Source: Terracoccus sp. 273MFTsu3.1
Lineage (GTDB): Bacteria > Actinomycetota > Actinomycetes > Actinomycetales > Dermatophilaceae
NCBI RefSeq assembly: GCF_000383675.1
Contig: NZ_KB911820.1
Coordinates: 310,001 to 374,000, forward strand
DNA: 64,000 nt
Reading direction: 5' to 3'
Part shown: positions 8,195 to 15,807 of the stretch, in pieces
Layout of the letters: every line of letters begins with the position of its first letter
How positions within the stretch are numbered: position 1 is the first letter of the stretch
Position numbers and translations under genes: made by a program
Notes under the pieces: model-generated
The model's input: the letters and a program-made list of their open reading frames with translations, nothing else
Told to the model about the DNA's origin: nothing
Databases searched by the model: none

Positions 8195-9328
8195 TCAACC
8201 GAGCGCGGCGGCTGCCTCGAGGACGGTCCAGGCCTGCAGCTGCGGCGACAGCTCGAGTGGGGGTGCGGGCGCCGGCCCGGCCGGTTCGACGGGGAAGACC
8301 GACGGGTCACGCCGCCCCGCGACCCGCAGGCTGCCGCGACCTGCCCAGAGCGCGTCGGCCGTGCCCGTGACGAGCCGCCGTGCGGTCTCCCGCGCCTCGG
8401 CGTCGAGGGCGCTCGCGTCGGCCGCGAGCGCGAGGTAGCGCACGAGGATCCCGGTGAAGAGGCCGCCGTCGCCGCCGCCGTGGGTCCGCAGCACCCGGGC
8501 GCCACCGACCTCGGTCGTCAGCCGCGCGTCGACGGCGGCGACGAGAGCAGCCGCTCGGGCCAGGCTCTGGTCGTCCCCGAGCGTCACGAGCGCGCCGAGC
8601 ACCGTCCCCTGGTTGTAGGACCAGACGTCGGGGACGAGCACCTCCGAACCCCCGCGGAGCCGTATGCCGTCGAGCACGAGCCCGGTCTCCGCCGACCACA
8701 GGCGGGCGTAGAGCCAGTCGACGAGCCGGCGGGCCTCGTCGGCCTCGCCGAGCCGCGCCAGGTGCAGGGCGGCCGGGCCGGTGGCGGGACTGTTCTTGAA
8801 GTCGCGGTCCCGGCTCCAGAAGAGGCCGCCGCCGAGGTCGTCCGTGTGGGCCGCCCGCAGCTGCGCCGTGAGGTGGCGGCCGGCCGAGCGGAGGCGCCGG
8901 CCCCGCGCGGTGCGCCCGATCTCGTCGTGCAGGTCCTGCAGCCGCCCGGAGGCCAGCGCGAGCCAGGCCATGTCGTCGTAGAAGTCGTTGACCCAGCGCA
9001 CCCGGTTGCGCAGCCGGATCGTCGAGAGCAGCCGGTCACCCTGGCGGGCCCGGAGGTCGGCGCCGCCCGGGTCGCCGGTGCGCAGGGCCCGGAGGCCGGC
9101 GTCGACGACGGCGTCGAGGTAGTGCGCCTGCCACCAGTAGTGCCACGCTCCGCGCAGCCCGCCGCACGTCCGTGACCCGGGCGGCGCGGGGTGCACGATG
9201 CGCGCGAGGTGCGTCAACGGCATACGCCCGAGCCGCCCCGCGAAGAGCGCCGTGACGGAGCGCTCGGCCTCGGCGGCGCGCTCGTCGAGGGCCGTCGGAG
9301 CAGCGGTCGGGTGGCTGGCGGCGGACAC
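8195..9328 (-). CDS. Glycoside hydrolase family 76 protein (alpha-1,6-mannanase-like)
   Basis: The 377-residue protein is an (alpha/alpha)6-barrel type. It has the paired catalytic aspartates in NDFYDDMAW (about residues 117-120), and later YNQGTVLGAL and GGDGGLFTGILVRYLA, all hallmarks of GH76 endo-alpha-1,6-mannanases. There is no signal peptide, so it is probably cytoplasmic, unlike secreted fungal-mannan enzymes; a role with mannosylated lipids or glycans of the host cell is inference. The GTG at 9328 lies 6 bases after TAGCGT on the minus strand, with no ribosome binding site. Confidence 0.85.
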   Translation of the reverse strand: MSAASHPTAAPTALDERAAEAERSVTALFAGRLGRMPLTHLARIVHPAPPGSRTCGGLRGAWHYWWQAHYLDAVVDAGLRALRTGDPGGADLRARQGDRLLSTIRLRNRVRWVNDFYDDMAWLALASGRLQDLHDEIGRTARGRRLRSAGRHLTAQLRAAHTDDLGGGLFWSRDRDFKNSPATGPAALHLARLGEADEARRLVDWLYARLWSAETGLVLDGIRLRGGSEVLVPDVWSYNQGTVLGALVTLGDDQSLARAAALVAAVDARLTTEVGGARVLRTHGGGDGGLFTGILVRYLALAADASALDAEARETARRLVTGTADALWAGRGSLRVAGRRDPSVFPVEPAGPAPAPPLELSPQLQAWTVLEAAAALG

Positions 9329-9340
9329 GCTGCGACGCTA
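9329..9340 (-). promoter_or_regulatory. Leaderless -10 box of the GH76 gene
   Basis: TAGCGT (9335-9340, minus strand) lies exactly 6 bases before the GTG start, the spacing expected when transcription begins at the start codon. The same box and spacing recur at 15 genes in the window. Confidence 0.55.
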
Positions 9341-9466
9341 CCGCGGCCCTCGCCGCTCCCGACTGTGGAAGGGTCGGTGACGGTGTCGAGATCACGGCCA
9401 CGGCTCCGACGTCACTCACGAGACGCGAACCGGCCGCCGCGACGGCGGCACGAGGAAGGAGTCGAC

Positions 9467-9862
9467 GTGAAGTACCTGCTCATGATCTGGAGCAACCCGC
9501 AGACGTGGGGGCACCCGATCTTCCTGCGCACGCCCGAGGCCGCGGCCATGTCCGACGACGAGCGCGCCGGGATGCTGCGCGACTTCGAGGAGCTGATGGG
9601 CGAGATCAGCGAGTCCGGGGAGCTCGTCACCGCCCAGGCGCTCGCCGACCCGCTGACGGCTCGGAGTGTTCGGGTGCTCGACGGCGAGAGCCTTGTCACT
9701 GACGGCCCCAGCACCTCGTCCAAGGAGCAGATGGCCGGCTACTTCGTCGTCGACTGCGCGACGCCCGAGCGGGCCGAGGAGATCGCGAGGCGCTTCCCCG
9801 ACGCCAGGTTCGCCGCCGTCGAGGTGCGCCCGCTCATGGGTGGATCGGCCGAGGACCTCTGA
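9467..9862 (+). CDS. YCII-related (DGPF) domain protein, partner of the ECF sigma factor
   Basis: The 131-residue protein starts VKYLLMIW and contains the loop VTDGPSTSSKEQMAGYFVVD, where DGP is the name-giving element of DGPF/YCII proteins, and ends with RFAAVEVRPL. Proteins of this fold are commonly encoded directly before ECF42 sigma factors, as here (next gene 28 bases on), and are thought to act with them in stress responses; the chemistry is unknown. GGAAGGAG lies just before the GTG at 9467 and decides the start. Confidence 0.85.
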   Translation: MKYLLMIWSNPQTWGHPIFLRTPEAAAMSDDERAGMLRDFEELMGEISESGELVTAQALADPLTARSVRVLDGESLVTDGPSTSSKEQMAGYFVVDCATPERAEEIARRFPDARFAAVEVRPLMGGSAEDL

Positions 9863-9890
9863 GCAGGCTTGTGACGTGGGCGGATCCGCC

Positions 9891-11114
9891 GTGACCGACG
9901 ACCTGTGGCGCAGCGTGACGCCGCAGGTCATCGGAGCGCTCGTGCGTCGCTACCGCGACTTCGACCGTGCCGAGGAGGCGGCCCAGGAGGCGCTCCTCGC
10001 CGCGGCAGCACAGTGGCCCGAGGAGGGCGTGCCGGACGACCCCAAGGCGTGGCTCATCCGGGTCGGCTCGCGTCGGCTCATCGACGGGCTGCGCAGCGAC
10101 GAGGCACGAGAGCGCCGTGAGCTCGCCGACGCGAGTCGCGTGCCGGCCGAGGACCTCGTCGCCCCGGCGCCGTATGCCGTCGGGCCGGGTGACCGCGACG
10201 ACACCCTGACGCTCCTCCTCCTGTGCTGTCACCCCGCGCTGCCCCCGGCGTCGCGGATCGCCCTGACCCTCAGGGCGGTCGGCGGCCTGACGACGGCGCA
10301 GATCGCCCACGCCTTCCTCGTGCCGGAAGCGACCATGGCGCAGCGGATCAGCCGGGCCAAGCAGCGGATCCGTGAGTCGGGTGCCGAGTTCCGGATGCCG
10401 CCGCCCGACGACGTGCCCGAGCGGCTGCGCGAGGTGCTGCACGTCCTCTACCTCGTCTTCACCGAGGGTCACACGACGAGCAGCGGAGACACCCTGCACC
10501 GGGTCGACCTGACGACAGAGGCGATCCGCCTCACGCGCCAGGCGCACGCCCTCCTGCCCGACGACGGTGAGGTCGCCGGGCTGCTCGCCCTCATGCTCCT
10601 CACCGAGGCACGGCGACCGGCCCGGACGAACGAGGCGGGTGAGCTCGTGCCGCTCGCCGAGCAGGACCGCGCGCGGTGGGACACGGCATACGTCCGGGAG
10701 GGCGTCGCCCTCGTGACGGACTCCCTGACGCGGACGCGGCTCGGGCCCTACCAGGTGCAGGCGGCGATCGCCGCCGTGCACGACGAGGCGCCGACGGCGG
10801 CGCAGACGGACTGGGAGCAGGTGCTCGCGCTGTACGGGCTGCTCGAGCAGCTCGCGCCCGGGCCGGTCGTGACGCTCAACCGCGCCGTCGCGCTCGCCAT
10901 GGTCGAGGGACCCGCCGCCGGGCTCGCCCTGCTGGACGACCTCGAGCAGGACAAGCGGCTCGCCCGGCACCACCGGCTGCACGCGGTGCGCGCCCACCTG
11001 CTCGAGATGTCGGGTGACGCCGCCGGGGCTCGCGACAGCTACCTGCTCGCATCGCGGCTCACGACGAGCATCCCCGAGCAGGACCACCTCCGACGAAAGG
11101 CCGAAGCCCTGTGA
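9891..11114 (+). CDS. ECF42-type RNA polymerase sigma factor with C-terminal TPR-like extension
   Basis: Sigma region 2 is seen in VTPQVIGALVRRYRDFDRAE and EEGVPDDPKAWLIRVG; region 4 follows in GGLTTAQIAHAFLVPEATMA and QRISRAKQRI. The remaining 230 or so residues form the long extension (DUF6596 plus helical repeats, with YLVFTEGH and VTLNRAVALAM) that defines ECF group 42. No anti-sigma gene is present; in this group the extension itself is believed to control activity. GTG at 9891 is preferred because GGCGGA precedes it; GTG at 9876 is an alternative. The stop overlaps the next start by 4 bases. Confidence 0.9.
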   Translation: MTDDLWRSVTPQVIGALVRRYRDFDRAEEAAQEALLAAAAQWPEEGVPDDPKAWLIRVGSRRLIDGLRSDEARERRELADASRVPAEDLVAPAPYAVGPGDRDDTLTLLLLCCHPALPPASRIALTLRAVGGLTTAQIAHAFLVPEATMAQRISRAKQRIRESGAEFRMPPPDDVPERLREVLHVLYLVFTEGHTTSSGDTLHRVDLTTEAIRLTRQAHALLPDDGEVAGLLALMLLTEARRPARTNEAGELVPLAEQDRARWDTAYVREGVALVTDSLTRTRLGPYQVQAAIAAVHDEAPTAAQTDWEQVLALYGLLEQLAPGPVVTLNRAVALAMVEGPAAGLALLDDLEQDKRLARHHRLHAVRAHLLEMSGDAAGARDSYLLASRLTTSIPEQDHLRRKAEAL

Positions 11115-12031
11115 CCGACACCAGCAGCTCCTCGACACCGCCGGTCACCGAGACCGACGTCGACCTCGGGGACGGGCACGTGCTCCATGTCTACGACACC
11201 GGAGACCCTGACGACCCGGGCGACGTCGAGGCGCTCGGCATCGAGCCGCTCGTCGTCGTGTGGCACCACGGCACGCCCAACATCGGAGCCCCGCCACGCC
11301 CGCTCTTCGCCGCCGCGGCGCGGCTGGGCATCCGCTGGGTGTCCTACGACCGGCCCGGCTACGGCGGCTCGACGTCGCGACCGGGGCGCGACATCGCCTC
11401 CGCGGCGCGTGACGTCGAGGCCGTCGTCGACCACCTCGGCGTCGGTTCGTTCGCGGTGATGGGCTACTCCGGAGGTGGTACGCACGCGCTGGCCCCGGCC
11501 GCGCTGCTCGGCGACCGCGTGCGGGGCGTCGTCTCCGTATCGGGGGTCGCTCCGTTCGGCGCCCCCGGCCTCGACTGGTTCGGCGGCATGGCGCCCGGGG
11601 GCGAGGCGTCGCTCCGTGCCGCGGCTGCCGGTCGCGAGGTCAAGGAGGCGCACGAGGCCGCTGTCGCGCTGGCCCCGGAGGGTGAGATCGACGTCGGCTT
11701 CGTGGAGGCGGACGAGACTGCCTTCTCCGGCCCGTGGGGCTGGCTCGGGTCGGTCGGCCGGCCCGCGATGGACGCCGGCCCGGCTGCTCTCATCGACGAC
11801 GACCTCGCCTACGTCTCCGACTGGGGCTGTGCGCCCGGCGACGTCGCGGCCCCGACTCTCGTCGTGCACGGGGGCGCCGACCGGATCGTCCCCGTCGCGC
11901 ACGGTGAGTGGCTCGCGAGTGCCCTGCCCGACGCCGATCTGTGGATCCAACCGCTCGACGGCCACGTCTCCGTGCTGAGCACTGCCGGGGACGCCCTCGC
12001 GTGGCTCGCCCGCGCCGCGCGCAGCTCCTGA
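11111..12031 (+). CDS. Alpha/beta hydrolase, co-transcribed with the ECF42 sigma factor
   Basis: The 306-residue protein has an oxyanion-hole strand with HHGTPN, the nucleophile in GYSGGG, the acid in GGADRIVP and the His in DGHVSVL. This is a complete Ser-Asp-His triad of the epoxide-hydrolase/esterase-like family. The GTG start overlaps the sigma factor stop (GTGA, 11111-11114), so the two are translationally coupled and the hydrolase is likely a member of the same stress module as the YCII protein. The substrate is unknown. Confidence 0.85.
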   Translation: MTDTSSSSTPPVTETDVDLGDGHVLHVYDTGDPDDPGDVEALGIEPLVVVWHHGTPNIGAPPRPLFAAAARLGIRWVSYDRPGYGGSTSRPGRDIASAARDVEAVVDHLGVGSFAVMGYSGGGTHALAPAALLGDRVRGVVSVSGVAPFGAPGLDWFGGMAPGGEASLRAAAAGREVKEAHEAAVALAPEGEIDVGFVEADETAFSGPWGWLGSVGRPAMDAGPAALIDDDLAYVSDWGCAPGDVAAPTLVVHGGADRIVPVAHGEWLASALPDADLWIQPLDGHVSVLSTAGDALAWLARAARSS

Positions 12032-12090
12032 CCGCGGGGCTCCACGGCCGGCTTGCGTTGGAGCGCACTTGAAGTCATAGCGTCGAACGC

Positions 12091-12915
12091 ATGACGAAAA
12101 CGTGGTTCATCACCGGAACGTCCCGCGGGTTCGGTCGCGAGTGGGCGATCGCCGCACTCGAGCGAGGCGACACCGTCGCTGCGACCGCCCGTGACACCAG
12201 CACCCTCGACGATCTCGTCCAGACCTACGGCGACCGGCTGCTGCCCATCGCCCTCGACGTCACCGACCGGGACGCGGACTTCGCGGCGGTCGCGCAGGCG
12301 CACGAGCGTTTCGGCCGCCTCGACGTCGTCGTCAACAACGCCGGCTACGGCCACTTCGGCTTCGTCGAGGAGCTGAGCGAGGCCGACGTGCGCAACCAGA
12401 TGGAGACGAACTTCTTCGGCGCGCTCTGGGTGACCCAGGCAGCGCTGCCGATCATGCGCGAGCAGGGCTCCGGCCACATCATCCAGGTCAGCTCCATCGG
12501 TGGCATCTCCGCCTTCCCGATCGTCGGCGCCTACCACGCCTCGAAGTGGGCGCTCGAGGGCCTGAGCCAGTCGCTCGCCCAGGAGGTCGCACCCTTCGGC
12601 ATCACGGTCACCCTCATCGAGCCCGGCGGCTTCTCGACCGACTGGGCGGGCCCGTCGGCCAAGCACTCCGAGCCGTCGTCGACCTACGACGACATCCGCG
12701 AGCGCACCCACCGCGAGCGCGCCGCGCGCAACACGTCCGGCCCCGGCGACCCCACGGCCTCCGCTGCCGCCGTGCTCAAGATCGTCGACGCCGAGGAGCC
12801 GCCGCTGCGCGTCTTCTTCGGCGCCGCCCCGCTCTCGATCGCCAGGGCGGACTACGCCTCGCGGATGGAGACGTGGGAGAAGTGGGACGACGTGTCCCAG
12901 CTCGCGCAGGGCTGA
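12091..12915 (+). CDS. Short-chain dehydrogenase/reductase
   Basis: The 274-residue classical SDR has the cofactor loop TGTSRGFG (residues 8-15), NNAGYG, the active-site Ser in VSSIGG, and Tyr-x3-Lys in YHASK. The extra C-terminal tail after VFFGAAPL is typical of the group often annotated as oxidoreductases acting on ketones or retinol-like substrates. An ARD-type basic residue follows the second strand (AATARDTS), which suggests NADP(H). A TAGCGT box ends 7 bases before the ATG, with no ribosome binding site, so the mRNA is probably leaderless. A strong hairpin follows the gene. Confidence 0.85.
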   Translation: MTKTWFITGTSRGFGREWAIAALERGDTVAATARDTSTLDDLVQTYGDRLLPIALDVTDRDADFAAVAQAHERFGRLDVVVNNAGYGHFGFVEELSEADVRNQMETNFFGALWVTQAALPIMREQGSGHIIQVSSIGGISAFPIVGAYHASKWALEGLSQSLAQEVAPFGITVTLIEPGGFSTDWAGPSAKHSEPSSTYDDIRERTHRERAARNTSGPGDPTASAAAVLKIVDAEEPPLRVFFGAAPLSIARADYASRMETWEKWDDVSQLAQG

Positions 12916-12930
12916 CGCCCGCCACGACCC

Positions 12931-12974
12931 GAGGAGGTATGCCGTCACGCACGTCCGTGACGGCATACCTCCTC
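12931..12974 (+). terminator. Terminator built from an inverted GTATGCC/GGCATAC pair
   Basis: A perfect 19-bp stem (12931-12949 with 12956-12974) closes over a 6-base loop 16 bases after the SDR stop. Each arm contains one copy of the window-wide motif: GTATGCC at 12937 and GGCATAC at 12962. Confidence 0.85.
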
Positions 12975-13065
12975 CGCGTCGGGTGCCCGCGACGGCGCCC
13001 GCGTGACCTCCGTCGTGTCGGTGTCGTTCTCCTCGGAGACCGACACCGGACGAAGGAGTCCCGCC

Positions 13066-14187
13066 GTGCCCCGTTCCTCACCCACCGGCCGTCCTGCCCG
13101 CCCCGCCGCGGCCCTCGTCGCGGCGCTCGCGACTGCGGCAGCACTCACGGCCGGCGCGGTCGCCGCTCCGTCGGCTGCGGCCGCCCCGGCTGCCTCGACC
13201 ACCGCGCCGCACGTCGTCCAGCTCGGGGACTCCTACTCGGCCGGCAACGGCACGGGCAGCTACGAGGAGCGCAGCTGCTACCGCTCACCCGACAACTACG
13301 GCTCGCAGGTCGCGGCCTCGATCGGGGCGAGCTACACCGACGTCGCCTGCAGCGGCGGCGTCGTGGCCGACATCCTCGAGCCGCGCGAGCTCGGCGACGC
13401 GTCCACGAAGAGCGCGACGTACCCGATCGACCCGGCCCGTTATCCCGACCAGAAGGCCGAGTGGCTGCGCCGGGCGAAGAACGAGCGGCTCTGCGGCGTC
13501 CCGGCCCAGCCCGACTTCTCCTACACCTACACCTTCGTCGCCGGCGTCGGCGTCGGCGGCCTCTACACCGGCACGGTCTCGTGCCAGCTCGTCGCCCGGC
13601 CGCAGATCGACGCGGTCACGCCCGACACCGACTACGTCTTCGTCACCATCGGCGGCAACGACATCGGCTTCTCGACGATCGTGGTCGACTGCCTGACCCT
13701 CCGCGACCCGTCCAGCTGCAAGCAGGCGCTCGACGCGGCCTCGGCCAAGGCGCCCGAGATGGTCGACCGCACCAAGGCGGCCCTGCGTGCCGTCGTCGCC
13801 CGGTCCGGCGGGCACGCGCAGGTCTACCTGCTCAGCTACCCGTTCCTCATCAACACGGAGAGCTACGCCATCCCCGAGGTCGCTCCCGTCTACGACGCGG
13901 GCACGGCGCTCAACGACCTCCAGCGTCTCGGTGACAGCCTCCAGGCGCGCGGCATCGCCGAGCTCGACGCGGAGGGCGCGACGACGCAGTACCACTTCGT
14001 CGACACCGTCAAGGCGGCCTGGGGCGGCCGCGTCCACGGTCTCGACCCGCACGTCGTCGCCGACAACTCGAAGGCGTGGCTCGTGCCCGTCGGCACCCCG
14101 GGCCGTGACGTCGCCGAGTTCGTCCACCCGACCCAGCCCGGCTGGGACGCGACCGCCGGAGCCCTCCGGGTCGCCGTCACCGGCTGA
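13066..14187 (+). CDS. Secreted SGNH/GDSL hydrolase (lipase/esterase)
   Basis: The 373-residue protein has a signal peptide (basic start, then an Ala-rich hydrophobic core ending near APSAAAAPAAS). The mature part has the four SGNH blocks: LGDSYSAGNG with the nucleophile Ser, a glycine in the second block, IGGNDIGF with the Asn, and VHPTQPGW with the His. Several cysteines (ERSCYRS, VACSGG, CLTLRDPSSC) probably form disulfides outside the cell, as in Streptomyces lipases of this type. CGAAGGAG lies just before the GTG at 13066 and decides the start against an in-frame ATG at 13003. Confidence 0.9.
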   Translation: MPRSSPTGRPARPAAALVAALATAAALTAGAVAAPSAAAAPAASTTAPHVVQLGDSYSAGNGTGSYEERSCYRSPDNYGSQVAASIGASYTDVACSGGVVADILEPRELGDASTKSATYPIDPARYPDQKAEWLRRAKNERLCGVPAQPDFSYTYTFVAGVGVGGLYTGTVSCQLVARPQIDAVTPDTDYVFVTIGGNDIGFSTIVVDCLTLRDPSSCKQALDAASAKAPEMVDRTKAALRAVVARSGGHAQVYLLSYPFLINTESYAIPEVAPVYDAGTALNDLQRLGDSLQARGIAELDAEGATTQYHFVDTVKAAWGGRVHGLDPHVVADNSKAWLVPVGTPGRDVAEFVHPTQPGWDATAGALRVAVTG

Positions 14188-14219
14188 GCTCCACGGGGTC
14201 CGAGACGGGCCCCGCTGGG

Positions 14220-14261
14220 ACGAGGTATGCCGTCGCGCCCGGTCGCGACGGCATACCTCGT
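14220..14261 (+). terminator. Terminator built from a second inverted motif pair
   Basis: A perfect 18-bp stem (14220-14237 with 14244-14261) with a 6-base loop lies between the convergent SGNH and GNAT genes. Each arm holds one motif copy (GTATGCC at 14225, GGCATAC at 14250). Apart from the shared motif core and a GAGG/CCTC flank, its arms differ from those at 12931, so the motif itself is what recurs. Confidence 0.8.
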
Positions 14262-14339
14262 TCGCGTCGTGGTGCCGTGTGCACCGGGCGGGGCCCTGAC
14301 CACGCTGCCTGCACACGGCGGCGGTGGCGGAGCGGCGGC

Positions 14340-14813
14340 TCAGAGCTCGAGGGTCATGAACGTGCTGTGCGGGTCGAGACGGTAGCTGCCGAAGGGCCCG
14401 CACCCGATGAAGCCGTGCGCGGCGTAGAGGGCCCGCGCCGGCGCGAAGAAGTCGTCGGAACCGGTCTCCAGGCTGAGCCGGGCCAGACCCCGGCGCCGGG
14501 CCTCTGCGACGATCTCGCCGAGCACGGCCCGGGCGACGCCGCGGCGCTGGGCCGTCGGCGCCGTGCGCATCGACTTGACCTCGCCGTGGCCGGGCGCGAC
14601 CTCCGTGAGGGCCCCGCAGCCGAGCACCTCGTCACCGTCGCGGGCCACCCAGAACGTCACCCCGGGCGCACGCAGCCCATCGAGGTCGAGGGCGTGAGAG
14701 CTCTCGGGCGGCGAGATCGACCGCAGCTGCGCGACGTGCCCGTCGAGCAGGGCGATGACGGCCGGGTCGGTGAGGTCGTCGAGCGTGATCCGCATGGGCC
14801 CATGGTCGGACAT
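14340..14813 (-). CDS. GNAT-family N-acetyltransferase
   Basis: The protein is about 157 residues and shows the acetyl-CoA-binding loop QRRGVARAVLGEIVAEARRRG, and the C-terminal ALYAAHGFIGCGPFG that closes the GNAT fold. GEVKSMRTAP is the strand before the loop. Closest general resemblance is to the small PA4866/YsnE-type acetyltransferases. ATG at 14813 is chosen; ATG at 14795 (MRITLDD) is equally possible since neither has a clear ribosome binding site. It reads away from the DUF429 gene, 19 bases downstream of it. Confidence 0.8.
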   Translation of the reverse strand: MSDHGPMRITLDDLTDPAVIALLDGHVAQLRSISPPESSHALDLDGLRAPGVTFWVARDGDEVLGCGALTEVAPGHGEVKSMRTAPTAQRRGVARAVLGEIVAEARRRGLARLSLETGSDDFFAPARALYAAHGFIGCGPFGSYRLDPHSTFMTLEL

Positions 14814-14832
14814 CCCCGTGCGCGTGCGTCGG

Positions 14833-15717
14833 TCAGGCCCAGATGGCGGCCGGGATGCCGTCGGAGAAGACCTCCGGCGGGTCGGGCAGCGACCTGGCGA
14901 GACCCGCGGCGTGACGGGCGGCCGACCACGCGACCGCGCAGGCGTCGAGGACGTCGTCGGCGGCATACCCCTGGCCCCGGAGCACGGGCGGGCGTGCGAC
15001 GCCCGCCGCCGTCAGGGCCGCGAGGCGCTCCTCGCGTCCCTCGTCGGTCTTCTTGCTCGCGAGGATCGGGGCGCCCGACATCGTCGCGAAGGACACCTCC
15101 GGGTGGACCTCGAGCACCGTCACGGTGGGGCGCGTGCGCAGCCAGGCGTCGACCTCGACGATCTTGTCGCGCAGGGCGAACGCCTGGGCGCCGACGCCCT
15201 GCCCGACGAGGTCGCGGTTCACGGCGTCGGCCTCGAGGCGCGTCGTCGCTCCGTAGGCGGGCCGGGTCAGCGTCGAGAAGATCGACGACGCCTTGCCGGG
15301 CAGAGCCCGGCGTGCGAGGACGTCGGCCTGGCGGATCGTGCTGTCCGGCAGGCCGATCGGGATGTCGACGCCGACGACGCGGACGCCGGTCGACTCGCGC
15401 ACCATGGCGACGAGCTCGGCGATCGTCGGGGCGACGACGATGCGCGGACGGGGAGCGCCGGGCTCGAGCAGCGCGCCCACCCAGCCGGCGGAGCAGCCGT
15501 CGACACCGAGCACCGGCGCGACGACCTCGACGGGAGCAGGGCGCCCGGACGTCGCGGCGGCCGCGGAGTGCTGCTCGACGACGTCGGCGAGCCGGCGCAG
15601 CGCCGCGACACTCTCCTCGAGGGCGGCCCCGATCTCGCTGTCGCTGCCGGCCGGCCCGGCCAGCGCGGTCGTCAGCCCGTCGGCGAGCCCGCGGATCCGC
15701 TGCGCATCCGTCTCCAT
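14833..15717 (-). CDS. DUF429 family protein (predicted RNase H-like nuclease)
   Basis: The 294-residue protein has an N-terminal helical segment of about 70 residues, then the DUF429 core: VLGVDGCSAGWVGALL with the first acidic residue, VGVDIPIGLPD with the second, TRPAYGATT, VLEVHPEVSFA and DDVLDACAVAWSA. These acidic motifs match an RNase H-like fold; no reaction has been firmly shown for the family. The N-terminal extension is not part of the usual domain. ATG at 15717 is chosen for the purine-rich stretch before it; ATG at 15735 is possible. Confidence 0.75.
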   Translation of the reverse strand: METDAQRIRGLADGLTTALAGPAGSDSEIGAALEESVAALRRLADVVEQHSAAAATSGRPAPVEVVAPVLGVDGCSAGWVGALLEPGAPRPRIVVAPTIAELVAMVRESTGVRVVGVDIPIGLPDSTIRQADVLARRALPGKASSIFSTLTRPAYGATTRLEADAVNRDLVGQGVGAQAFALRDKIVEVDAWLRTRPTVTVLEVHPEVSFATMSGAPILASKKTDEGREERLAALTAAGVARPPVLRGQGYAADDVLDACAVAWSAARHAAGLARSLPDPPEVFSDGIPAAIWA

Positions 15718-15807
15718 GGCCCCACTCAACCCCATCGGCGGCGCTGCGGCGGGACCGGTGGGTGGACACCTCGGAATGGACCGGTCGCGTGGCTCGTTGC
15801 CGCCCTC

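Noticed and set aside
14270..14332. CCGTGTGCA with TGCACACGG as another terminator
   Set aside because: Nine base pairs across a loop of about 27 bases is weak compared with the 18-bp stem just upstream at 14220.
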